A stretch of 64,000 bases of DNA from Begonia masoniana (Eukaryota; Streptophyta; Magnoliopsida; Cucurbitales; Begoniaceae): NCBI GenBank assembly GCA_022432975.1, contig CM039515.1:23330923-23394922 (forward strand), in the 5' to 3' direction. The translations under genes were made by a program, and so were the position numbers. Below the pieces are notes generated by a model. The model saw only the letters and a program-made list of their open reading frames with translations. It searched no databases and was not told the origin of the DNA. How positions within the stretch are numbered: the stretch's first letter is position 1; each line of letters opens with the position of its first letter. Shown here piece after piece: positions 10,724-20,991 of the stretch.

Positions 10724-12240
10724 TGTAGGATCAAGATTTGTCTAAGAGGGGGAGTGAATTAGACTTCTTAAGATTTTCTGAATTACTAAACAAAAGCAAT
10801 CAAACAATAACACTAAGAGAAAGAGAGAGAGGAAAAATCAACACCAGATTTTTACGTGGTTCGGCCAAACCTTGCCTACATCCACGCTCCAAGGTTCACC
10901 CCTTGAAGATCCTTAACCTTCTCCTCAGTGAGAAAACACAGATCGGAATTCCGGGCTCCGATCAACTGCCTTTACAATACCGGATTATACTTCACGGGCG
11001 ATAATCCACAGCCTTTACAGATTTTGAATGAGTAAAAATATATGTCACAGTCTAAACTCTCTCAAGGAGTAAATCTCAAGTTTTGAATCTGAGAGAAGAG
11101 TAGATAGAGTTACAGAGTATGAATAAATTTCACAAGTTAGGGCTCAGAAAGTTGATTTTCAAAAGTTTTTATCTTTGTGCTCTAACCTCGGCTTAAATAC
11201 TCTGTCTTCAAAATCGGCTTGACTTCAATGCTCCTTATCCAATAATAGAAACTTTGTTACCGTTGGTGAGCTTTCGTACAATTTTCAGGTAGCCGTTGCC
11301 GACTGTAGTTGTAAGTCGTCGTCGCCATTAATGTTCTGGAGTTAAGGTTGAAAACGACGTCACTGTAGCTTCGCGGATATATTTAAATTTGGCGGAAGAT
11401 CACCGTATGAAGCCTTTAAAAAGCTATCGGCATGAGTGTCTTCAAACGCCATCGGTAGATGAATCTTGATAAGCTATCGGCAGGAGTGTCTTCAAACGCC
11501 ATCAGTAGATGAGTCTTGATAATCTATCGGCAGATGTAACTTGAACTTCATCGGCATGAACAACTTCATAACGCCATCGGTAGAAGCAACATGATAAGTC
11601 ATCGGCATATGCAAGCTTTGAGTTATCGGCAGATGTAACTTGTAATGCTGTCGGCATGAGTATCTTGACCTTCCATCGGCAGATGTACCATTAGACTTAT
11701 CGGCAGGTGAAGCTTGAAAGTTATCGGCAGATGCACCTTAAGATTCCATCGGCAGAAGGATCTTGAAAGACCATCGGCAAAAGCATCTTGAAAGGCCTTC
11801 GGCAGAAGCAAGTCTTGAAAGGCCATCGGCAGAAGCAAGTCTTGAGCTTCACCGGCATGAGCAGCATGAGCTTCATCGGCAGATGCAGCTTGAAAAGCCA
11901 TCGGTAGAACCAACTTGAAACCGCCATCGGCATTTGTTGCTTTAACGCTATCGGCATGAGGAACTCTTCTTTGTCGTTTAGTGAATGCCATCGGTAGAAG
12001 CAGGCCTTGGAAAAACTATCGGCAGATGCACGCCTTGTACTCTATCGGCACATGCATGCCTTATACACTTAACCAATATTATTAGAACTCTAAAATACCC
12101 TTTTCAAGGGTATTTCCAAAGGATTAAATTCAAATGCTTAATTCAATAATCTCATTTTGTAAACATAATCAAATTACATATTTATCATTAAATACATCAT
12201 CAAAAACAATATTTAGACTTAATCTCTATTTAAGTCAACA
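10724..12240 (-). repeat. S1 5' LTR
   Basis: Partner of 1604-3120 with the same length and ends. It holds the same minisatellite at about 11425-12065 and a primer-proximal block with a TTTTTACGTGGTTCGG segment also seen in S2, S3 and S4 LTRs. The right end abuts the ATATC target duplication. Confidence 0.95.
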
Positions 12241-13010
12241 ATATCCTCATCATCATCTTCCTCTCTGATTCTTCCTACCTACTAGAGGAAGCTTTGAGAG
12301 CAATATCCTTCTTTTTGCTGATCTCTTTCTCTTTGAGATCCTCCTTGTCATTGACTCTCATTGTTATTTCGTGTGTCATGAGAGAGCCAATGAGCTCTTC
12401 AAGTTTGAGGACTTTCAAATCTCTTACTTCTTGGATGGTTGTCACTTTAGGTTGCGATCCCCTCGGTAGGCATCTTAGAATTTTCCTGACAAGTTCTTCA
12501 TTTGGATATACTCTACCAAACACTTTTAAACCATTAGTAATGTTAGTAAAACGAGTAAATATAGAACTGATTGATTCATCCTTTACCATGGTAAACAGTT
12601 CATACTCATGTACTAACATACTTAATTTACTCTCTTTTACTTGATTAGTTCCTTCATGAGTTATCCCAAGTAAGTTCCATATTTCTTGAGCACTATCGAA
12701 CCCTTGGACTTTATTAAACTCAATCTCTGTTCAGTGCACAGTATAGGGTGTTAATGACCTTGGCATTTAAACTCAAATTTCTTAGATCAGACTCTGTAAA
12801 TTTATGAGGGGACTTAGGAATGCTAATGTCATTTTCAGTTTTCATGGCTCTAAAAGAACCATTCTCTATAATATTCCAAACATTATAATCCATAGCCTGG
12901 ACAAAGATTCTCATTCTAGACTTCCAATACACATAATCATTTCCATCAAAAAATGGAGGTCTAGTAGTAAACTGACCTTCTATTTGTGTAGAGTTTGTGT
13001 TGAATGCCAT
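12241..13010 (-). pseudogene. S2 gag, N-terminal half
   Basis: ATG at 13010 begins MAFNTNSTQIEGQ, followed by RPPFFDGNDYVYWKSRM as in other Sirevirus Gags. The frame breaks near 12720 (CALNRD, then a shifted frame) and resumes as a 114-residue piece at 12275-12619 with MLVHEYELF and KILRCLPRG. The left edge is the S1 insertion point; the downstream half is at 816-1603. Confidence 0.86.
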
Positions 13011-13077
13011 TGTAAATATATATCACAGAGTATAAAAAACAAACTTAGAAAATGTTTAACCTCGCTCTTATACCAAT

Positions 13078-14209
13078 TGTATGATCGTTATAGTCTAAGA
13101 GGGGGGAGTGAATTAGAAATTTCTTAATCTCTTTTACTAAGTGTAAAAAATGTTTCTCAATATTGATTGCTTACTAATTCAAATAAACAGAGAGAGAGAG
13201 AGAAAAACAACACCGAGAGTTTTTACGTGGTTCGGCCAAAACATGTCTACGTCCACGCTTCAAGGTTTCCCCTTGAAGATTCTTAATTTCTCCTCAACGA
13301 GAATTCTAGATCGACCTTCACGGGCGTCGATCTACAGCCTTTACAATTCTAGATTGAACTTCACGGGCGTCAATCCACTGCCTTTGCAATTTTACAAGAT
13401 GAATACAGTTTTCAGCAAGCTACACTCTCTCAAAAATATAAATCTCAAGTATAAGAGCAGAGGGGTGTAGGAAGAGTAACAGAGTATTACAAAGCTTTTG
13501 CGTATTAGGGCTCAGAGAGAATTTTGGCAAAAGTTCTTTTCTCGAGCTTCTTTCTTTTATTTATACTCTGTTTGAAATCGGCTTCAGATCTGGAATACTT
13601 CTCATCTGCAAATAGAAATATAGCCGTTGGAGAAATATCCGTACTTAGATGGCTAGCCGTTGCGTTTTGAAGTCGCTTTCGTTCGTCGGCCATTAATGGT
13701 CTGGAGTTAAAGCTCTGGACGACTATCACTGTAGCTTTGCGGTCTTTTTAAATTCTGGCGAAAGATGTTGCTTTACAATATTTGAACCGCCATCGGTAGA
13801 TGTAGCTTTAAAATGCTCGAACCGTTACTGTTCAGCGGTGGATGTTGTCTTTGAAATTCCAGCTATGGATGTTGAACTTTGTCGTTTAGCTAGCGGTGGA
13901 AGTCTTCTTTGAAATGCTAGCGGTGGATGTGGCCTTTGAATGCCAGCGGTGGATGTGCAATATTTTATCATTTTTAGCCCTGTTTTGCTATCACACCCTG
14001 AACACTTGACAGATTTGTTAAACAACTAAAATACCCTTTTCAAAGGGTATTTCCACTGAAGATTTAGAGACATATATATATATATATGGAGGTCAATATT
14101 TAACTTATTAATCAATTTATAAATCTCATATATTTAATTTAATCAAAATACATTTCATAAAACACATCATCAAAAACATCGTTAGACTTAAACACTATTT
14201 AAGTCAATA
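13078..14209 (-). repeat. S2 5' LTR
   Basis: About 1.13 kb, bounded by TGT..(13078) next to a degenerate primer site and by the TTAAGTCAATA end at 14209, where the usual CA end has changed to TA. An array of GCGGTGGATGT-type units lies at about 13790-13960. A (TA)n run is at 14070-14085. The LTR is inserted in the gag of S3: the sequence GTTAGTGAAACGAG right after it continues S3 gag. Confidence 0.85.
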
Positions 14210-14664
14210 GTTAGTGAAACGAGTAAACATAGAACTAATTGATTCATCCTTTACCATGGTAAATAGTTCATACTCATGTACTAACATACTCATCTTACTT
14301 TTTTTTACTTGATTTGTTCCCTCGTGTGTAATTTCAAGTAAATGCCATATTTCTTGTGCACTCTCATAGCCTTGTACCCTATTGAATTCATCTCTATTCA
14401 GTGCACAATATAGAGTGTTTATGGCTTTAGCATTTAAACTTAAGTTTCTCTTGTCCGAGTCAGTTAGTTCACAAGCCAATTTTGGGATACTAACTTCATT
14501 TTTAGTTTTCATAGCTTTAAATGGACCATTTTCTATAATGTTCCATACGTCATAATCCATAGCCTGAATAAAAATTCTCATCCTAGATTTGTATTACCAT
14601 CGAAAAATGGGGGTCTAGAAATAGATTGTCCCTCTACGTGTGTGATGTTTGTGTTGAATGTCAT
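14210..14664 (-). pseudogene. S3 gag, N-terminal part
   Basis: Homologous to the N-terminal half of S1 and S4 Gag: PPFFDGN, then the 125-residue frame at 14204-14581 with FNRVQGYESAQEIWHLLE and MLVHEYELFTMVKDES. A deletion or frameshift near 14585-14600 separates the PPFFDGN part from the rest. The left edge is the S2 insertion; the remaining S3 body lies outside the window. Confidence 0.82.
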
Positions 14665-14729
14665 TTCTAGATATGCAACTATTCTTTTAATCACAATTAG
14701 ACAAATATTAACCTCGCTCTGATACCAAT

Positions 14730-16082
14730 TGTAGGACCGTTATTGTCTAAGAGGAGGGTGAATTAGACTTTTCTCTCCTAATCGAGTTTATGTAGTACAA
14801 TATAAATTACTTAAAATATTGTTTATTGATTCAAAATAAACACAGAGAGAGAAAGAAAAAAATAACACCGTGATTTTTACGTGGTTCGGCCAATCTTGCC
14901 TACGTCCACGCTTCAAGGATTCTCCCTTGAAGATTCACTACTTCTCTTCTACGAGAAATCTTGATTGAACTTCACGGGCGCCAATCAACTGTCTTTTACA
15001 CTTTGATTGAACTTCGCGGGCATCAATCGCTGTCTTTACACTTTGATTGATCTTCACGAGCGTCAATCGCTGCCTTTACACTTTTTACAAGATGAACAAT
15101 GTAGCACAGAATTACACTCTCTCAAAAAGTAAAATCTCAAGTTTTGATTTAGAGAGGTGTGAAAAATAGAAGAGAATTACAGGCGTGTGAGCTCGCGAGA
15201 GTTGAGAGAAAATTTTATCAAATCAGCAAAAGTTTTTGTCTTGAGCTCCTATTCTTCCTTTTATACTGGTGTCTGTAATCGGCTTCTCATTCAGATGACT
15301 CTTTGTTTTCCGTACTGAAAATATGACCGTTGTGAAGTCCGTACGTAGAAAACTAGCCATTGAGTTTTGGAGTTGCTATCACTCGCGGCGGAAGACTTTT
15401 CGATTCGGAAGATGTTATATTAGTGGATGAAGTCTTTGTTCGGATGACGTTGATCTTGAGAAGCATATTCATATTGGACGACTTCTTGATTTGAAAGATG
15501 TTATATCGAAATTGCTTTCGGCAGAATATTTATTCGGTCGAAGTCACTTTCGAAAGATGTTCTTCTAGCAGACGAAATCTTTGTTCGGATGAATTTGTTG
15601 TTCGTTCGACATCTTTATTTGTTTTGGACGACAATGATTTCGATAGACTCTAAATCTTGACGATGTTGATTTCAGATGACTTTAGAATCTAGACGACTTT
15701 AGAATCTGGACGACGTTGATTTCGGATGACTTCTAAGTCTGGACAATAAAGCTTTCTGTTGACTTCTAAGTCTGGACGACAAAGTAATTGATTCCGCAAT
15801 TGGTCGATTTTGCTGTTCGATTGATATATCTGGCGGATGACTTAAGTCTGCTTTGATTCGGTCGATGTTCCTTTAACATTTTGCACGGACCAGACTCAAC
15901 TACTACCAACACTTAACCAAAATCGTTAGAAAAAACATAATACCCTTTTTAAAGGGCATTCCCAAACAGATACTACAACTATTAATAACATTCATTTCTA
16001 ATACTCATTTTATATGTATATCATTTATATTAATCACAATCATCAAAAACATAGTTATACTTAAACACATTTTAAGTTAACA
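14730..16082 (-). repeat. S3 5' LTR
   Basis: A 1.35-kb LTR from TGTAGGACC (plus strand, next to the PBS at 14716-14727) to the TTAAGTTAACA end at 16082. Bases 15380-15880 form an irregular array with TTCGGATGACTTC and TCTGGACGAC units, a diverged version of the motif arrays in the other LTRs. This is the outermost and oldest copy of the left nest. Flanking non-element DNA starts at 16083. Confidence 0.85.
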
Positions 16083-17139
16083 GACCGTTCTATGAACGTG
16101 GGGCAAACATTTCTTAGAACATTCATTATGTGTGGATCACGTTGACTCGGGGGGTGCATTTGAGGGTGGAGAACCCCCCGGTTCTAAGGCGTGGGGGGTC
16201 GCCTTTAAACCCACCCCCCATTCGAGCATGCATGTGTGGGGCACGAGGAGAACGGGGGGTGCGGTTGGGGGTGGAGACCCCCCCCCCCCCCCCCCCGCAC
16301 ACGTGCGGAGCACGTTTCAGCGCGCAAGGGGGTGTCCACCTCCAAACGAACACTCCATTCTCCCGTGCGTTGCACGTGGAGAACACCTCGAACAGAACGA
16401 CTAACCGTTCTGCGTGTAAATTTCAGAACGGAAAGTTATCGGTTAACCGCTAGATATTTTTTTGCTAAGTTTTTGATAGTTTAAGGTTTAACATAAACAT
16501 ATTTTAAGGGTTTTTTTAATCCAAATCAAGACTTTGGGGGTTAAAATGATTTTAACCCTAAAAAAATTTAAAAAAAAAAAAACAAGTACTAGATCTTCTC
16601 TATTAAACGATTTAAAGGAATTTTGCGGTTATGAATATTGAGTTTTTCAACTAGTTTTTTTTCTAAAAATCACTAAATTTGCTATGATTATTTTAACGTG
16701 AGTTGTTTCTTTCTAGAACTGGCTTACCAAGAAAATCACCTAACAAAAATTTTAATATTTTTAACTACATGTCTAATATCAGTGACTTATTTACCAATGT
16801 ATTTGACGTTAGGGAGTTATTTGTTTAAAATAAAAATTTAAAGATATATTTGCTCTTCAACCTTAATTTTTTGTCGAATAGTTTATAATTCGATGGACAT
16901 TAAAAAAATTGTATTTAGTTTGCTGGGTGGGACGAAATGAATCTTACGCAACGTATTCAATAAATTCCCTTTCTTAATGGAAGCATGCAACTCATAATAT
17001 TGTACTTTAGTCTTCCACAATATACACCCTCTAATAAGTATAATTATTTATTATTATCCATAAATGTTACACCTCTTTCATTTTTCTAATTTTTTATGCT
17101 CACGTGTCCGTTTAGACTAAATTTAACTAATTTAACTTT
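16083..17139. other. Intergenic DNA with a GC-rich block
   Basis: No gene seen. Bases 16130-16400 are GC-rich, with two related units (GGGGGGTGC..GGGTGGAGA..CCCCCC at 16150-16187 and 16253-16298) and a run of 21 C at 16278-16298. Overlapping open frames here result from base composition. The remainder is A/T-rich spacer. Confidence 0.6.
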
Positions 17140-17308
17140 AGAGTAATATTGCATTTGCTTTATTAAAATTATAGCAGATATGTCAAATAATGATTTGTGT
17201 AATTAATGTAATAAATTATAAATAATTAACTTGTTATATTAATTACATTAATAACTATTTGACACGAATAGTTTAAGAGAATAGTAAATGTGATGTTATT
17301 CTTAATTT
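17140..17308. mobile_element. Possible A/T-rich MITE
   Basis: Imperfect terminal inverted repeats of about 25 bp are seen: AGAGTAATATTGCATTTGCT on the left and, reverse-complemented, AAGAATAACATCACATTTAC on the right. The interior is nearly palindromic (TAATTAATGTAATAAATTAT / TTATATTAATTACATTAATA). No target duplication could be fixed. Similar A/T sequence occurs at 30220-30280. Confidence 0.45.
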
Positions 17309-17623
17309 TAATAATAAAAGTCAAAATTATTTAATTTAAGAATAAAATTAGGTGTATTTTATTATTTATTTATTTTAAAAATTTCGTTGATATGTCATAT
17401 AATTATTTACTAATTTGTTCCGTTAATTGTGTTTTAACTAACCTCGTAATTAAGAAAATTAATGCTAATCCTATGTTTACTCTAATTAGTCAATGGATTG
17501 TTTGGCAGAAAAGAAATAAATGGCTTTTAATTTAGTCTTTCGATTTGTCATTTCCTTGAATAAAAGCCAAGTTTCTTCCTGTGCATAAAAATCCACCCAA
17601 CTTCCTTCCAAACTGGAAATAGC

Positions 17624-17861
17624 ATGGCCATGGCTACCACTCCCAACCTCATTATGCTTCTCATCGTCGCCTCCTTTTCACCTCTCGCAACCCCCATTGA
17701 TTTTGACTACCCAGCCGTTTTCAACTTCGGCGATTCTAACTCCGACACCGGCGAACTCGTCTCCGGGATGGGATCCCGTCTTAGCTTACCCAACGGACAG
17801 ACGTACTTCAAGACTTCTACTGGGAGATTTTGCGATGGTCGTCTCCTCGTCGATTTTCTCG
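17624..17861 (+). CDS. GDSL esterase/lipase exon 1 copy A (alternative first exon or orphan duplicate)
   Basis: A complete GDSL first exon: start MAMATTPNLIMLLIVASF with a hydrophobic signal peptide, then YPAVFNFGDSNSDTGEL with the catalytic serine of GDS, and GRFCDGRLLVDFL before a splice donor GTAAAT at 17862. No exons 2-5 of its own follow; the next coding sequence is a second exon 1 (18165). Its length (238 nt) leaves the same reading phase (+1) as copy B (235 nt), so it could splice to exon 2 at 18853 and encode a full enzyme with a different N-terminus. The alternative is a tandem duplication remnant whose apparent frame simply runs into intron sequence. A TATA-like CATAAAAAT lies at about 17584. 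Confidence 0.7.
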
Positions 17862-18164
17862 GTAAATTTAATTTTCCTCCATGGAATTGTATATGTTTGC
17901 TGTTTGACACTGTTTCTGGAGCAATTTTTGGTGTATTTCATTGTAGATTTTCTCGGAAGATGGACATGATTAACTCAGACTTAGTGATTAGTTGTTAATT
18001 AGTGATATTGTCTTTATCTAAAACAATGGTTAGATGAAAAGGAAAGCTATTGCAGAAGCAACTTAAAGATTACTGCAAACTGAATGCCCACCAACCAGAC
18101 CTTTATCTCGACAAGTTTTTAACAGCCATGAGTTTCAGTTTTTTAAGCCTTTTCTGAACTGAAA

Positions 18165-20003
18165 ATGGGCTTTAAGATCTCCATTTTTGAAGCTCTTACC
18201 TTAGTTTTCATCTGCTTTCCTTTTGCCCAATCCGTTGATTTCGATTCCCCTGCAATTTTTAACTTTGGTGACTCGAATTCTGACACCGGTGATCTTGTTT
18301 ATTCCGGATTTGAAAGCCTTAATCCGCCTAATGGGGAAGTTTTCTTCCATAGCCCGTCTGGAAGATACTGTGATGGCCGTCTAATTGTTGATTTTCTCAG
18401 TAATTTTCTCTCTGCTTTCTTCATTTTCTTGCTCTTGATCACATTTTACCATCTATCCATATAAAACTTGAATCGGATGCCACGAATCTTACATTTTTGC
18501 AATCTGTGAGATACTTTCACAAAAATATTGTAAATTTTATTTTCATAGTCATACGTTTCTAGAATCAGTCCTGTGTTTTCTCATAATTTGGGTTTTCATG
18601 TCAAGTTTTCGGTTTTATTTTTGTATGTTATTTTTGTTACTTCTGTTCGATATATTTTAATGGGGTGGAAAAATATATCCGGTATTTTTCGGTACGCACC
18701 TGTTGTCATTTTTCGTACTGGCTAATTATCTTTTCTAACAATACTGGGATCATCTGGTTTTATTGAGTTTATATGTAATTCTCTTTTTTTGGGATCATCA
18801 AATTCTTTCTATTTTGATCATACGTCAACAATTTCTGCATATGAATTTGAAGTGGATGCTATGGACCTCCCATTTTTAAATGCATATTTGGATTCGATCG
18901 GCACGCCAAGTTTCCGGAGAGGCTGTAACTTTGCAGCTGCGGCTTCAACTATACTTCCGGCAACAGCATCTTCTTTATGCCCTTTTTCTTTCGGAGTTCA
19001 AGTTAATCAGTTTTTCCGGTTCAAAGAACGAGTTCTCGATTTGTTATCCAAAGGTATTCGAGCCAATTTTCTGAGAATCCTTTTATAAATGTAGATCTTC
19101 TGCAGAGGATTACGGAAACACCATCTTATTTTCTTGCAGGTAGGAAACATGCAAAGTACCTTCCAGAAAAAGATTACTTCGAGAAGGGTCTCTACATGTT
19201 CGATATAGGCCAAAACGATCTCGCTGGCGCATTTTATTCCCAATCGTTAGATCAAATTCTCGCTTTGATTCCTTCGATCTTAGCCGAATTTGAAAACGGA
19301 ATTCAGGTCGGTCCAGACAAATCTCATCAACCAGTTATTTAAGTCGATTTGTTCATACTTAAATTTCATTTTCGCATTCTGAATCTCAGAGACTAATCGA
19401 TCAAGGGGCGAGGAAGTTTTGGATTCATAACACGGGCCCTCTCGGATGCTTGACTCAGAATGTAGCCAAATTCGGAACAGACCTGGGGAAACTTGACGAA
19501 ATTGGATGCGTCAGCTCCCACAACCAGGTTGCCAAACTCTTCAATCTTCAACTTCATGCTCTCTGTAAAAAATTGCAGGGCCAAAATCCAGATTCAAATG
19601 TCACATATGTCGATATCTATACGATAAAATACAACCTCATTGCGAATTATTCTCGATATGGTGAGTCTATTTGATAATTTTCTTCTACTCGTGAAAGTTC
19701 TTGTATAAATGCGAGATATTCGACTGTGATGCAGGATTTGAGCAGCCGATAATGGCTTGTTGTGGCTATGGAGGGCCGCCTCTGAACTATGATAGTCGAA
19801 TTCCTTGTGGGCATACGAAGATTTTGAACGGAACTTCGGTCACTGCGAAAGGTTGCAATGACACCACCGAATACGTCAGTTGGGACGGAATTCATTACAC
19901 GGAATCTGCAAATATGCACATTTCGTCGCAGATACTCACGGGAAAGTATTCTGATCCGCCTTTTGCTGACAAAATGCCTTTCCTTCTCAAGCTTAGGTTC
20001 TGA
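18165..20003 (+). CDS. GDSL esterase/lipase, five exons, 380 aa
   Basis: Predicted exons: 18165-18399, 18853-19053, 19140-19306, 19390-19660, 19735-20003. All have GT-AG introns and the joined length is 1,143 nt, giving 380 residues, normal for plant GDSL (SGNH) hydrolases. A signal peptide (about residues 1-23) points to the secretory path and cell wall or apoplast. Block I FNFGDSNSDTG has the catalytic Ser37; block II RRGCNFAAA has Gly102 and Asn104; block III is DIGQNDLAG (Asn171); block V WDGIHYTE supplies the catalytic Asp342 and His345. All four SGNH positions are present. The MDAMDLPFLNAYLDS segment places it in the At1g54790/At3g26430-like clade (also annotated alpha-L-fucosidase 2-like), which acts on ester bonds of lipids or polysaccharides; the substrate cannot be read from sequence. 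Exon 1 is duplicated upstream (17624). Confidence 0.93.
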
Positions 20004-20890
20004 TTTCACGACAATTGATTGTTATTCGAATTCTATTTGAACTCATTGTTTAAAGTATAATTATCTTTCAAATTATGCCAGTAATTTGTTTATTAATTAT
20101 AACAAATAGTAAATAATATAACACAACATAAAAGAAAATTTCTTGGTAGGCTTGGGTCGAGGTCGGGCCAACTTGGGCCATGCTTTCATGTAGGCAGGCC
20201 AGTCAGTTAGCTTTGTTCGGCAAACTATTAGCGAGTTTTGGTGGGGTGTAGCGGATTCCCCGACTTTTCGATCGACCGGCCCAGTGGTCCGAGTCTCCAG
20301 GCTCAACCTCAGAGCTTTTTTTTACATTGGTGTTGTTAGACTCAACTGGACCTACCGTCAACCCTAACTCAAGATCCACCCAAATTTGGGTGACTTTTGC
20401 GTGCTTTGGATTTTAAGGTCAATCAGAAGGGCGAGCCGACCCTTTCTCATATGAAAATTAGATCGGCGTCTGATCGTTATAGCTTGGGGCACTTTGACAC
20501 TAATGAATTGGTTTTTCATTAGTCGGCCTGTCAGATAAAACCCACGGGATGGGGCGAGTATGCCAGTGAAAACGCCTTGGGCTGGCCGGCGATCCATGGG
20601 TTGTTTGTTGATCCTTAACGACATGTTAAATGTAAGGAAGATTATGATATGTTAAGTAGATTAATTGTCCCCCCCTCGTCGACAGGAGGAAGTTAAAGGG
20701 TAATTTCGTCATAAACGTATGATTCTAATGTCCTTCTAAGCCCTTCGCTCGCTTGGTTTGGAAATATGAGAACTTTTCCTCGTCCACTTTACCAAATTTG
20801 ACCCTCCTGCTGACATCCCGACATACATTATCTTCTCCCTCCATTACCACTCTTCACTAGCCATGGTTTCTTCCTCCATTTCTTCATGCC
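20004..20890. other. Intergenic region between GDSL and PsbP-domain genes
   Basis: 3' flank of the GDSL gene and 5' flank of the next gene. Bases 20150-20600 are unusually GC-rich and read as short broken minus frames; I recognise no family in them. Nothing else is supported. Confidence 0.5.
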
Positions 20891-20991
20891 ATGGCCATTC
20901 TTCTTTCCCTATCTCCAAACCCTCCTCAAATTCTCAACCCTACTATTTCCAAATCATCCATTGTCACCCTGCCCAGTTCCTTCACCTTTGA
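20863..20991 (+). promoter_or_regulatory. Upstream ORF overlapping the PsbP-domain start
   Basis: An ATG at 20863 in strong context (GCCATGG) opens a 42-codon frame that ends at TGA 20989-20991, overlapping the main start at 20891 out of frame. If the transcript starts upstream of 20863, this frame would compete for initiation. The real transcription start is unknown. Confidence 0.35.

Larger units (their letters stand above)
1604..12240 (-). mobile_element. S1, full-length Sirevirus-type Ty1/copia retrotransposon
   Basis: A 10.6-kb element with two LTRs of equal length (1,517 bp), TG..CA ends, a tRNA-iMet primer binding site, gag, pol, a third ORF and polypurine tracts, all in minus orientation. 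It is flanked by the exact 5-bp target duplication ATATC at 1599-1603 and 12241-12245. The two LTRs differ at about 20 positions by eye, so insertion is fairly recent. Even so, the coding part is not intact: gag has a stop at 10353 and a frameshift near 9285, the gag-pol junction and protease carry stops (about 9070 and 8964), and the third ORF is shifted at 4808. It could only have moved with proteins supplied by a relative, or the damage came after insertion. Confidence 0.95.

Noticed and set aside
16130..16484. Several overlapping frames on both strands
   Set aside because: They reflect the GC-rich composition and lack of stop codons; no start context, domain or splice support.
17862..17998. 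Continuation of GDSL exon 1A as a 124-aa protein
   Set aside because: The residues after 17861 match no GDSL sequence and begin at a good GT donor; this is intron read-through.
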